NCBI GenBank assembly: GCA_022616275.1
Contig: JAKEFB010000023.1
Span: forward strand, 1-51,431
Source: Chloroflexota bacterium
GTDB lineage: Bacteria; Chloroflexota; Anaerolineae; Promineifilales; Promineifilaceae
Direction: 5' to 3'
Length of the DNA stretch: 51,431 nt
The translations under genes and the position numbers were made by a program. Below, in pieces: positions 34,645 to 42,869 of the stretch. The notes beneath the pieces are model-generated. The model was given only the letters and a program-made list of their open reading frames with translations. It did not search any database and was not told the DNA's origin. Positions within the stretch are counted from its first letter, which is position 1. Every line of letters begins with the position of its first letter.

Positions 34645-34703
34645 TTGACAAACGTCAGATTATCTGCTAATCTACTAATACGATTTACTAAATCGTATTA
34701 GTA
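34645..34703 (+). promoter_or_regulatory. Promoter with perfect 15-1-15 operator in front of the LacI-family gene
   Basis: TTGACA at 34645-34650 and TAATCT at 34668-34673 are 17 bases apart. A perfect palindrome (TACTAATACGATTTA at 34673-34687, centre C, reverse complement at 34689-34703) starts at the end of the -10 box and covers the expected transcription start near 34680. Binding there would block transcription, so autorepression by the LacI-type protein encoded just downstream (34727) is the simplest reading. Confidence 0.7.
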
Positions 34704-34726
34704 AACAGTAGACACCTGCTTTCTTA

Positions 34727-35779
34727 ATGTCTTACAATTGGGACATGGCTAAACGAACGAATAAAGCAACAAGACCTTCGATGAGAGATGTGGCCCAATT
34801 GGCCGGTGTTTCCCAAACAACGGTCTCCTTCGTTATCAACAATGTGCCCGATGCCAACATTCCCGAGGAAACGCAAGAGCGGGTTTGGGAAGCGGTCAAA
34901 GAATTAGGTTACAGACCAAATGCCCTGGCCCGTGGGCTGCGTGCCCGGCGCACCCATACCATCGGCTTTATTTCTGACGAAATCGCCACTACTCCATATG
35001 CGGTACGTATGATACAAGGGGCCCAAGATTTCGCCTGGGGTTTTGAGAAACTGCTGCTTTTGGTGAACACCGGCCGTAACCAGGAGATGAAAGAGGTGGC
35101 CGTAGACGTACTGCTGGAACGACAGGTAGATGGCATCATTTATGCCGCCATGTATCACCGCCAGGTTTTTCCCCCTGATCCTATTCGGGAGGTGCCTGCG
35201 GTGCTGCTGGACTGCTACTGTGGAGACCGCTCATTGCCTTCCGTTGTTCCCGATGAGGTCGCCGGCGGGTACACAGCAACCAAAGTCTTATTGGCCAAAG
35301 GGCACCGGCGTATTGGTTACCTGAACAATGAAGACCCGATTCCAGCAACCAGCGGCCGTTGGCAAGGCTACCAGAAGGCCCTTGGAGAATGGGCCATCCC
35401 CTACGAGGAGAATCTCATCGTGGCGGCCAGGAGCGATCAGGCCGGTGGCTATGATGCCACGATGGCCCTCATGCAACAGCCCAATCCGCCAACCGCTCTA
35501 TTTTGTTTCAATGACCGCATGGCCATGGGCGCCTATGACGCCTTGCGCAAACTCAATTTGTCCATCCCCAACGACGTGGCCGTAATTGGCTTTGACAACC
35601 AGGAAATCATTGCCGCTCACTTGTACCCACCCTTAACCACGATGGAACTACCCCATTACCAGATGGGCCAATGGGCGGTCGAGCATTTGCTGCACCTGAT
35701 TGACAATCCCCAGGCCAGCCAGGAGCCGGCCGTGCAGCACAAGATGGCGTGTCCATTGATAGAACGTTCGTCAGTCTAA
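34727..35779 (+). CDS. LacI/GalR-family repressor of the fructan locus
   Basis: 350 residues from the first ATG; the second ATG (residue 7, 34745) gives a more typical N-terminus, and neither has a clear ribosome site. HTH at about residues 19-40 (SMRDVAQLAGVSQTTVSFVINN), hinge helix with ALARGLRARRT, then a periplasmic-binding-protein-like sugar domain (TIGFISDEIATTPYAVRMIQGAQ ... VVPDEVAGGYTATKVLLAKGHRRIGYLN ... FNDRMAMGAYDAL ... PNDVAVIGFDNQE ... PPLTTMELPHYQMG). The gene lies at the head of a GH32/ABC sugar cluster and follows a strong operator, so it probably represses the locus until a fructose-containing sugar binds (inference). Confidence 0.93.
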   Translation: MSYNWDMAKRTNKATRPSMRDVAQLAGVSQTTVSFVINNVPDANIPEETQERVWEAVKELGYRPNALARGLRARRTHTIGFISDEIATTPYAVRMIQGAQDFAWGFEKLLLLVNTGRNQEMKEVAVDVLLERQVDGIIYAAMYHRQVFPPDPIREVPAVLLDCYCGDRSLPSVVPDEVAGGYTATKVLLAKGHRRIGYLNNEDPIPATSGRWQGYQKALGEWAIPYEENLIVAARSDQAGGYDATMALMQQPNPPTALFCFNDRMAMGAYDALRKLNLSIPNDVAVIGFDNQEIIAAHLYPPLTTMELPHYQMGQWAVEHLLHLIDNPQASQEPAVQHKMACPLIERSSV

Positions 35780-35790
35780 GCATATAGGCA

Positions 35791-35823
35791 AGACCTACGG
35801 GGTTTCCGAAACCCCGTAGGTCT
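35791..35823. terminator. Perfect 15-bp hairpin after the LacI-family gene
   Basis: AGACCTACGGGGTTT at 35791-35805 pairs with 35809-35823 around a CCG loop. No T-run follows. Palindromes with this ACCTACGGGGTTT-like core are scattered in Chloroflexota genomes as I remember them, so it may be a dispersed repeat that also acts as a terminator. Confidence 0.6.
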
Positions 35824-35966
35824 GACAAGTAGAGGAGGAGGTGATTCTTATTCGCTTTAACACGAGGAAGGTCTGATCGTTCCCTACCCCGTATCTTTAG
35901 TCGTTATAGCCCTACCATTTCAGCCTACGAAACAAAATCCGGTAATTAAATAAGGAGAGAGAAACC

Positions 35967-37331
35967 ATGAAAAACCAGCATAGATGGTGGTTCGCTTCAG
36001 CTTGCCTGTCAGCAGCCCTGTTGTTAGTCGCCTGTGGCGGCGGTGGAGCGGAACCGACTCAAGAAACAACTGAACCGGCTGAGACGGCCGTTCAAGAAGG
36101 AGAGGCGGAAGAACCAACCACGGCCAGCGGAAAGACCACGCTTGGTTTGTGGACGCATTCGGCCGGCAACCCTGATGAACTGGCCGTGATTGAACAGTGG
36201 GTTGCCGATTACAATGCCCAGAGCGACAAGTATGAGGTCGTGATTGAGTCATTCCCCCAGGCCTCCTATAACGACTCTGTCGCCGCCGCTTCAGTCGCCG
36301 GCAGTTTGCCCTGTATCATAGACCTGGATGCGCCCACCGTGCCCAACTTTGCCTGGTCGGGCTACATTCAGCCCCTGCCCATCACCGAAGCCGAGATTGA
36401 CGAAATGGGTGTCCTGGACAACGATGTCGGCCGTTACAACGGCCAGATTTATTCGCTGGGCCAGTTTGACGTTGCCCTACTCGTCTATGCCCGCCAATCC
36501 ATCCTGGATGAATACGGTATCCGCGCCCCCACCATCGAAGAACCGTGGACGCTGGACGAATTCATGGCTGCGCTGGATACCCTGAAAGAATCCGGTGAAT
36601 TTGAATACCCCTTTGACGTCAACGCCGGTTACACCGGTGAATGGTGGCCCTATGCTTACTCGCCGATGTTGCAGAGCTTTGGCGGTGATCTGATCAACCG
36701 CGACAACTATCTGGAAGCAGAAAGCGTCCTCAACGGCCCCGAAGCAGTGGCCTGGGCCGAGTGGTTCCAAAGCCTGTTCACTGAGGGGTATGCCCCGGCA
36801 ACCCCGGCCGACGACCAGGGCTTCCTGCAAGGCCGCATTCCGCTGTGGTATACCGGCAGTTGGGCGGCCCGCTCCGTCCTTGACCAATACGGGGATGACG
36901 CCCTCTTCCTGCCTCCGCCCGATTTTGGCAATGGCCCGGTGATTGGCGCCGGCTCCTGGCAAATGGGCGTTAGCACGAATTGCTCCGAAGAGGCCAGCGA
37001 AGGAGCTTTTGAATTTGTCTTCTTCACCATGACCCCGGAAAACATCGCCCTCATGTCGGAAACGTCAAGCCTGATCCCAACCACGGAAGTGGCGGCCAAC
37101 ATGACTGAACTTTACGGCGAGGGTGGCTCATTCCGCATCTTCTTTGATATGGCCGAAGCCTTTGCTTTAGTACGCCCAGAAACACCTGGCTACCTGACCA
37201 TCTCCAGCCAGTTTGAGCAGGCGGGGCTGTCTATTCGCGACGGCGGCAACGTGCAGGATGCCCTGGATGATGCCGTAGATGCCGTCGAGCGGGATATCGA
37301 GGATAACGGCGGCTACGGTTTCCAAGAGTAG
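35967..37331 (+). CDS. ABC transporter sugar-binding lipoprotein (family 1)
   Basis: 454 residues; AAGGAG lies before the ATG. Lipoprotein signal (LLLVAC, Cys23) and a Thr/Glu-rich spacer, then the family 1 solute-binding fold: TLGLWTHSAGNPDELAVIEQWVADYNAQ, KYEVVIESFPQASY, GSLPCIIDLDAPTVPNFAW, PLWYTGSWAARSVLDQYG and PVIGAGSWQMGVS. It captures an oligosaccharide outside the membrane and passes it to the two permeases encoded at 39080-41121. The neighbouring GH32 genes make fructo-oligosaccharides the probable ligand. Confidence 0.92.
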   Translation: MKNQHRWWFASACLSAALLLVACGGGGAEPTQETTEPAETAVQEGEAEEPTTASGKTTLGLWTHSAGNPDELAVIEQWVADYNAQSDKYEVVIESFPQASYNDSVAAASVAGSLPCIIDLDAPTVPNFAWSGYIQPLPITEAEIDEMGVLDNDVGRYNGQIYSLGQFDVALLVYARQSILDEYGIRAPTIEEPWTLDEFMAALDTLKESGEFEYPFDVNAGYTGEWWPYAYSPMLQSFGGDLINRDNYLEAESVLNGPEAVAWAEWFQSLFTEGYAPATPADDQGFLQGRIPLWYTGSWAARSVLDQYGDDALFLPPPDFGNGPVIGAGSWQMGVSTNCSEEASEGAFEFVFFTMTPENIALMSETSSLIPTTEVAANMTELYGEGGSFRIFFDMAEAFALVRPETPGYLTISSQFEQAGLSIRDGGNVQDALDDAVDAVERDIEDNGGYGFQE

Positions 37332-37347
37332 GAGTCAGTTAATTCCT

Positions 37348-37371
37348 GGGGCAGGAGGTACCTCCTGCCCC
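37348..37371. repeat. Perfect 24-bp palindrome between binding-protein and GH32 genes
   Basis: GGGGCAGGAGGT followed directly by its reverse complement. As RNA it would fold into a GC-rich hairpin shortly after the binding-protein stop. Such hairpins after a solute-binding gene often protect the upstream mRNA and lower downstream expression. Confidence 0.6.
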
Positions 37372-37440
37372 TTCAGGCCATCATTTTGCCTACCAGACTC
37401 AGGTTACGTTGATCGTCCACTCAGGTAGAAGAGGGCCATC

Positions 37441-39066
37441 ATGTTCGGGAAGAGAAACTGGCAGAAGTTTGTAACCTTGATGGGGATCGCGGCGGCGTTG
37501 ATCATTCTGCCTGGGTGTGCTACAGCAACAAACCAGGCAGAGACGAATACCCCAATGCCACTGAACCAACCTTATCGGCCTCAATACCACGTAACCCCCC
37601 CAGGAAAATGGGTAAATGACCCGAACGGCCTGGTATTTTATGACGGCGAGTACCACCTTTTTTTTCAACACAACCCGCAAGCTACGGTTTGGGGACCCAT
37701 GCACTGGGGCCATGCCGTCAGCACCGACCTGGTGAATTGGACCCATCTGCCCATTGCCCTCTATCCGGACGAGATTGGCACGATATTCTCTGGCAGCGCG
37801 GTGATTGATTGGCAGAACACGGCCGGGTTCGGCGAAGAAGCGATGGTGGCTATCTTTACCCACGATACCCGCGGCCGGCAGATGCAAAGCATTGCCTTCA
37901 GCACAGACAAAGGCCGGACGTGGATGAAGTATGAAGGCAACCCGGTCCTGGAACCGCCAAATAACATCAGAAACTTCCGCGACCCAAAGGTTTTCTGGTA
38001 TGAAACGGGTGAGGGAAACGGGCACTGGGTGATGGCCGTCAGCGCCGGAAACATCGTCCTCTTTTTCACCTCCCCTGACCTGAAAAATTGGGAGTCGAGC
38101 GGCGGCTTTGGGCTGACGTATGGGGCTACTTGCGGGGTGTGGGAAACCCCAGACCTTTTTGAACTGCCGGTGGATGGCGGACCGGAGACGCGCTGGGTGC
38201 TGGCCGTCGCTATTGGCGACTGCGCTCCGGCCGGCGGCAGCGGCGTTCAATACTTCATTGGCAGTTTTGATGGCCAGGCATTCACCAGTGAAAATGATAA
38301 AGAGACGATTCTCTGGGCCGATTTTGGCGCGGATTTTTATGCGCCGCAGTCGTGGAGTGATGTACCGGCCGGCCGGCGCCTGTGGCTGGCCTGGATGAAT
38401 AACTGGAGCTATGCCCAGGATATTCCGACATCAACCTGGCGTGGCGCGTTCACCATCCCCCGTGAACTGGCCTTGACGATGACGCCAGAGGGTATCCGGT
38501 TGGCCCAACGGCCAATCGCCGAGTTGGAACAACTGCGTGATGAGCATGATGAGTGGCGCAATGAGGTGGTTACGGCCGGTTCCACTTTGCTAGACGAGGT
38601 AACCGGGGAGACGCTCGAAATCATCGCTGAATTCCAGATTGAGAGCCTTGAAGATGCCGACCGCTTTGGTTTGCGTGTGCGTGTCGGGGAAGACGAATAC
38701 ACCACCATTGGTTATGCCTTGAAAGATCGAACCTTATTCGTGGATCGGATGCGCTCTGGGCGGGTAGATTTCAACTCGAATTTTCCTGGCATTCACACGG
38801 CCGTGATGCCAGCCATTGAGGGCATCATCCGGCTGCACATCTTTGTGGATCGCTCGTCGGTCGAAGTTTTTGGCAACGATGGCCAGGTTGTTTTTACCGA
38901 GCAGATTTTCCCGGCCGATGACAGTTTGGGTCTGGAATTATTTGTGGATGGCGGCCAGGTACAGTTAAACGCCCTGGACATCTACCAACTTGATCCGGCC
39001 GCCTTTTTCATCAGTGGGGAAAGTCAGAGCCAGGTGACCGAACCGGTAGCTACATCCGAATCTTGA
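37441..39066 (+). CDS. Extracellular GH32 fructan hydrolase lipoprotein (levanase/inulinase-like)
   Basis: 541 residues. A lipoprotein signal (LIILPGC, Cys26) anchors the enzyme outside. GH32 five-bladed propeller motifs: W-V-N-D60-PNG (nucleophile), FSGSAV, F-R-D181-P (transition-state stabiliser) and W-E235-TPDLFEL (acid/base Glu; the usual EC motif has Cys where this has Thr). A C-terminal beta-sandwich follows (LHIFVDRSSVEVFGNDGQVVFTEQIFP). It releases fructose or fructo-oligosaccharides from levan, inulin or sucrose outside the cell; specificity cannot be set by eye. It sits between the binding-protein and permease genes and is probably co-transcribed with them. Confidence 0.92.
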   Translation: MFGKRNWQKFVTLMGIAAALIILPGCATATNQAETNTPMPLNQPYRPQYHVTPPGKWVNDPNGLVFYDGEYHLFFQHNPQATVWGPMHWGHAVSTDLVNWTHLPIALYPDEIGTIFSGSAVIDWQNTAGFGEEAMVAIFTHDTRGRQMQSIAFSTDKGRTWMKYEGNPVLEPPNNIRNFRDPKVFWYETGEGNGHWVMAVSAGNIVLFFTSPDLKNWESSGGFGLTYGATCGVWETPDLFELPVDGGPETRWVLAVAIGDCAPAGGSGVQYFIGSFDGQAFTSENDKETILWADFGADFYAPQSWSDVPAGRRLWLAWMNNWSYAQDIPTSTWRGAFTIPRELALTMTPEGIRLAQRPIAELEQLRDEHDEWRNEVVTAGSTLLDEVTGETLEIIAEFQIESLEDADRFGLRVRVGEDEYTTIGYALKDRTLFVDRMRSGRVDFNSNFPGIHTAVMPAIEGIIRLHIFVDRSSVEVFGNDGQVVFTEQIFPADDSLGLELFVDGGQVQLNALDIYQLDPAAFFISGESQSQVTEPVATSES

Positions 39067-39079
39067 AGGAGCAAAAGAG

Positions 39080-40195
39080 ATGACAATATCAACTGTTACC
39101 ATGCGAAAAGAGCGGCAGAAAACCGAAACTGAGCCCCAAATCATCCCTGGCCTGCTCATGGGAGGCGCCGCGTTCGTGCTGCTGCTTGTCTTTCTCATTG
39201 GCCCCTTTTTCGGGGGCATCTACTACAGTTTCACCAACCAGCGCCTGATCTCCGCCAACCCGACTGAATTCGTCGGGCTACGCAATTACGGAAGGCTATT
39301 GAAGCTGGCCATACTACCCCTGGAGCCGCTGGTAGACGAAGCGACGGGCGAGTTCCTGCTGGATGAGGCGGGGAACTTAACCTACCCGCGCTCGCGCGAG
39401 TTTACCCGTGACGAGGAGAATTATCCGCAGTATGCCGACCTGACGGAATGGTTTTCGGTTGACATCAGAGAGACGCGCTACTTCATTCTGGCTGGCGACC
39501 CCACCTTCATGCGCTCGCTGGTCAACAATTTCTTCTTCGCTCTGGTCGTCATCCCTTTGCAGACCGGCCTGGGATTACTTTTGGCGCTGCTCGTCAACCA
39601 GGGATTGCGCGGTGAAACCTTCTTCCGTTCCATGTACTTTGCCCCGGTTGTCACCTCCATGGTCGTCGTCTCCATCGTCTGGCGGTTCCTCTATGACTTT
39701 AATAACGGCCTGGTCAACGAGATGCTGGGGGCGCTCACGTTTGGCGCTATCAGGCCCATCAACTGGCTGGGCGAACCGGGCATTGCCATGTGGGCCATCA
39801 TCATTATGTCTATCTGGCAAGGTGCGGGTTTCCAGATGATGTTGTTCGTGGCCGGCTTGCAGCAAATACCAGAGCACCTCTACGAGGCGGCCAGCATTGA
39901 CGGGGCTAATACCTGGCAAAGGTTTCGCTACGTGACCCTGCCGGGACTGCGTAACGTAATGGTCTTTATCTTTCTGACCATTACCATCGCCGCCTTCCAA
40001 TTGTTTGACCAGGTGTTCGTCATGACCAACGGCGGCCCCGACGATGCCACGACGACGACCGTTTTTCACATGGTGCGCACCGGGTTCCGCGAACAAAATA
40101 TTGCTTATGCCTCAGCCATTGCGGTGATATTTTTCCTGATTATTGTTGGCGTAAACCTGGTGCAACGCCAGGCTGTAAGAGAAAGGAGTGCCTGA
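39080..40195 (+). CDS. ABC sugar transporter permease 1 (MalF-like)
   Basis: 371 residues with six hydrophobic helices. The EAA loop (HLYEAASIDGANTWQRFRYVTLPGL), which contacts the ATPase, lies at about residues 272-296. A long extracytoplasmic loop of about 80 residues between helices 1 and 2 (PLEPLVDEATGEFLLDEAG...) is unusual for its size and acidity and may contact the binding protein. The stop overlaps the start of the second permease by one base (TGATG), and AAGGAG precedes the overlap. Confidence 0.92.
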   Translation: MTISTVTMRKERQKTETEPQIIPGLLMGGAAFVLLLVFLIGPFFGGIYYSFTNQRLISANPTEFVGLRNYGRLLKLAILPLEPLVDEATGEFLLDEAGNLTYPRSREFTRDEENYPQYADLTEWFSVDIRETRYFILAGDPTFMRSLVNNFFFALVVIPLQTGLGLLLALLVNQGLRGETFFRSMYFAPVVTSMVVVSIVWRFLYDFNNGLVNEMLGALTFGAIRPINWLGEPGIAMWAIIIMSIWQGAGFQMMLFVAGLQQIPEHLYEAASIDGANTWQRFRYVTLPGLRNVMVFIFLTITIAAFQLFDQVFVMTNGGPDDATTTTVFHMVRTGFREQNIAYASAIAVIFFLIIVGVNLVQRQAVRERSA

Positions 40196-41121
40196 TGATG
40201 ACCACCATACCAGCCAGTCCAACCATTATCCAGACCAGGCGGCGGCCGCTACGGCCGGCAGTCACGATGGCGCTGCGCTACGTGCCGCTGCTTATCCTGG
40301 TTTTCTTCTTCACCTTTCCGCTGGTGTTCATGATAGTCTCCTCGTTCAAGACGAGCAACGTGCAGATCTTTAGCGATCTGCGCTCGGTGCGGGCCTTCTT
40401 GCCGGCTGGCGAGCTGACTCTGGATAATTTCCAGAGGGTCTTTACCGACAGCAACTTCCCGCGTTACATTATCAATTCTCTGGCTATATCAGCGGTAACG
40501 ATTGTACTGGCGCTGGCAGTGAACAGCATGGCCGCCTACGCGCTGTCGCGACTGAAGTGGCGGGGTCAACAGCTCATTCTGTCCCTCATTATCGCCACAC
40601 TCATCATCCCCGGCCAGGCGGCCGTTATGCCCTTGCTGTTGCTGGTCAGCCGGCTGCCAACCCTTTCCTTTGAAGAGGGGATCAGCCTGGCCCAGGGCTG
40701 GCTGGACACCTATCATGTCCAGATCATTCCCTTTATCGCCAGCGCTTTCTCCATCTTTCTTTTCTACCAATTCTTCCAGGAAATTCCCAAGGAACTGGAC
40801 GAGGCAGCACTGGTGGATGGGGCCAGCCGTTTCCAGATTTTTTATCGCATCATTGTGCCCATCTCTGGTCCAGTGTTTGCGTCCGTGGCGATCCTGACCT
40901 TTATTGGCAGTTGGAACGCGTTCCTGTGGCCAATCATGACCATTCAAAGCGACGAACTGCGGCCGGTGATGGTTGGGCTACAGTTCTTCTTCCAGCGTGA
41001 TGTGCAATGGGGCGAAGTGATGGCTTACACGACGATGATTACGCTCCCGGTGTTGGCCTTCTTTTTTGCCTTCCAGAGCGCCTTTGTCAAGAGCATCGCC
41101 ACGTCAGGCATCAAAGGGTAG
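40195..41121 (+). CDS. ABC sugar transporter permease 2 (MalG-like)
   Basis: 308 residues, six helices, with the EAA motif ELDEAALVDGASRFQIFYRIIVPIS at about residues 200-224 and the usual WNAFLWPI motif in the following helix. Pairs with permease 1. No ABC ATPase gene is found in the cluster, so the transporter probably uses a shared MsmK/UgpC-type ATPase encoded elsewhere. Two ATGs overlap at the start; the first is used. Confidence 0.93.
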   Translation: MMTTIPASPTIIQTRRRPLRPAVTMALRYVPLLILVFFFTFPLVFMIVSSFKTSNVQIFSDLRSVRAFLPAGELTLDNFQRVFTDSNFPRYIINSLAISAVTIVLALAVNSMAAYALSRLKWRGQQLILSLIIATLIIPGQAAVMPLLLLVSRLPTLSFEEGISLAQGWLDTYHVQIIPFIASAFSIFLFYQFFQEIPKELDEAALVDGASRFQIFYRIIVPISGPVFASVAILTFIGSWNAFLWPIMTIQSDELRPVMVGLQFFFQRDVQWGEVMAYTTMITLPVLAFFFAFQSAFVKSIATSGIKG

Positions 41122-41137
41122 TTAAAGGAGGTCTCTC

Positions 41138-41389
41138 ATGGGTGTGCTTAGTTGGATTGTCCTTGGGGTTGTCGCCGGCTGGGTGGCCAGCCAGATCACC
41201 CGCCGCACGGCGCTGAAGAATTACCTGGCGAATAGTGTGGCCGGCGTCATTGGTGCGTTCGCTGGTGGCTTTACGGCTAACCTGGTCGGCCGGGACCCGG
41301 TTCTCGGATTTACCCTGATAAGTTTTTTCGTGGCGGTGCTGGGTACTGTGGTCTTCCTGTCCATATTTAGCGCCTTGCAACCGCGTTGA
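41138..41389 (+). CDS. GlsB/YeaQ/YmgE-family small membrane protein
   Basis: 83 residues, AAAGGAGG before the ATG. Three hydrophobic helices with the Gly-rich family pattern: WIVLGVVAGWVASQI, LANSVAGVIGAFAGGFTANLVG and a C-terminal helix. The family (formerly 'transglycosylase-associated') is linked to envelope stress in other bacteria; its molecular role is unknown. It is embedded, in frame with tight spacing, between transporter and GH32 genes, so it is co-expressed with sugar use, which is unexpected. Confidence 0.88.
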   Translation: MGVLSWIVLGVVAGWVASQITRRTALKNYLANSVAGVIGAFAGGFTANLVGRDPVLGFTLISFFVAVLGTVVFLSIFSALQPR

Positions 41390-41399
41390 TCGGAGCAAA

Positions 41400-42869
41400 A
41401 TGATGCCGGCAACGTTGCCCAAAACAGCTTCCTTTCAAGAAAAACGAAGAGCGCTGGCCCACGATCCGCACCGGCCGGCCTATCATTTTTTACCGCCAGC
41501 GAATTGGATGAATGATCCCAATGGGCTGATTCAATGGCAGGGCCAATTCCATCTATTTTACCAGTACAATCCCAATGGCCCGTTTCATGGCACCATTCAT
41601 TGGGGCCACGCCGCCAGCGAGGACCTGGTTCACTGGCGGGATTTGCCCATCGCTCTCGCGCCGACGCCGGGCGGCCCAGACGAGGAAGGTTGCTGGTCTG
41701 GCTGCGCTGTGAATGACGACGGCGTACCCACGCTGGTTTATACCGGCGTTTCTCCCCAGGTGGTGTGCCTGGCAACCGGTTCGGATGAACTGTTGGCCTG
41801 GACGAAACCGGCCCATAATCCGGTCATTGCCGGGCCGCCGCCGGAGTTGGAACATCGCAGCGGCGGCCATTTTCGCGATCCTTACGTGTGGCGGGCTGAC
41901 GGCCGTTATTACATGGTCATCGGCAGTAAAGAGGAAGGCGTTGGCGGTTTAATACTCCTTTACCGCTCTGATGATCTGGTCAACTGGGAGTATTTGCATC
42001 CGTTGCTGAGGGGTGACGTGAACGACTCTGGACCCTTCTGGACAGGAACGATGTGGGAATGCCCGAATCTGCTTGACTTTGGCGACAGGCAGGCGCTCAT
42101 CTTTTCAGTCCAGGCCACACATACCGATTTGCTGTACCCGGTTTATTACACCGGCCGCCTGCAAGACCACCGGTTCACACCGGAGACAGGGAACATTTTG
42201 GTGCATGGGCACTGTTTTTATGCGCCACAGGTGATGCGAGCGGATGACGGCCGTCACCTGATGTGGGGCTGGCTCAAAGAGGGGCGCAGCCCGCAGCGTT
42301 ATCATGAAGCCGGTTGGGCCGGCGTCATGTCCGCCCCCATTGAACTGTCGCTGCGGCCAGACAACACGTTGGGCCTGGCGCCTGTGCCGGAGCTGAAAGC
42401 CTTACGCGGCCGGGGCTGGCATTATGAAGGGGTTGGGCTTAATCTTGGTTCATTTGAACTGTTGGCGGACGTTCAGGGCGATTGTCTGGAACTGGCTGCC
42501 GTATTTGAAGCCGATGAGGTGGCCGGAGGTGGCTTGCTGCTACGCCGTTCACCGGACGGCGAGGAGCAAACACGCATCGTGTACCAGCCGGCGCAAAAAC
42601 GCCTGGTCATTGAGCGAGAGCAATCCAGTTTAGACGATGAGGTAGACAGGCAACCTTGCTCATTACCAATTGATCTGGCGCCTGGTGAGCATTTATCGCT
42701 ACACATTCTGCTCGATCGGTCGGTCATTGAGGTCTTTGCCAACGGCCGTGCCTGTCTGGCTACCCGCGTTTACCCTTCCCGATCCGATAGCGTGGGTGTC
42801 GGCTTGCTGGCCCGTGACGGCCGTATCCGGCTCAAATCGCTCGACGTTTGGGAAATGAAATCCATTTAG
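41400..42869 (+). CDS. Cytoplasmic GH32 beta-fructofuranosidase
   Basis: 489 residues with no signal peptide. Motifs: W-M-N-D39-PNG (nucleophile), CWSGCAVN, F-R-D160-P, W-E220-CPNLLDF (acid/base within a canonical EC motif), then the C-terminal sandwich with LHILLDRSVIEVFANG. The cytoplasmic location and the transporter genes upstream indicate hydrolysis of imported sucrose or fructo-oligosaccharides; a sucrose-6-phosphate substrate is unlikely because import is by an ABC system, not a PTS. GGAG precedes the ATG by 6 bases. The stop overlaps the convergent cyclase gene's stop at TTAG. Confidence 0.92.
   Translation: MMPATLPKTASFQEKRRALAHDPHRPAYHFLPPANWMNDPNGLIQWQGQFHLFYQYNPNGPFHGTIHWGHAASEDLVHWRDLPIALAPTPGGPDEEGCWSGCAVNDDGVPTLVYTGVSPQVVCLATGSDELLAWTKPAHNPVIAGPPPELEHRSGGHFRDPYVWRADGRYYMVIGSKEEGVGGLILLYRSDDLVNWEYLHPLLRGDVNDSGPFWTGTMWECPNLLDFGDRQALIFSVQATHTDLLYPVYYTGRLQDHRFTPETGNILVHGHCFYAPQVMRADDGRHLMWGWLKEGRSPQRYHEAGWAGVMSAPIELSLRPDNTLGLAPVPELKALRGRGWHYEGVGLNLGSFELLADVQGDCLELAAVFEADEVAGGGLLLRRSPDGEEQTRIVYQPAQKRLVIEREQSSLDDEVDRQPCSLPIDLAPGEHLSLHILLDRSVIEVFANGRACLATRVYPSRSDSVGVGLLARDGRIRLKSLDVWEMKSI

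Noticed and set aside
34457-34651. Extended N-terminus of the histidine kinase up to 34651
   Set aside because: The extra residues are Arg-rich and unlike a membrane sensor start; another frame there has better coding character and ends in GTGA at the chosen start.
35780-35966. A second LacI operator before the sugar-binding gene
   Set aside because: No copy or clear half-site of the 34673-34703 palindrome was found in this spacer.
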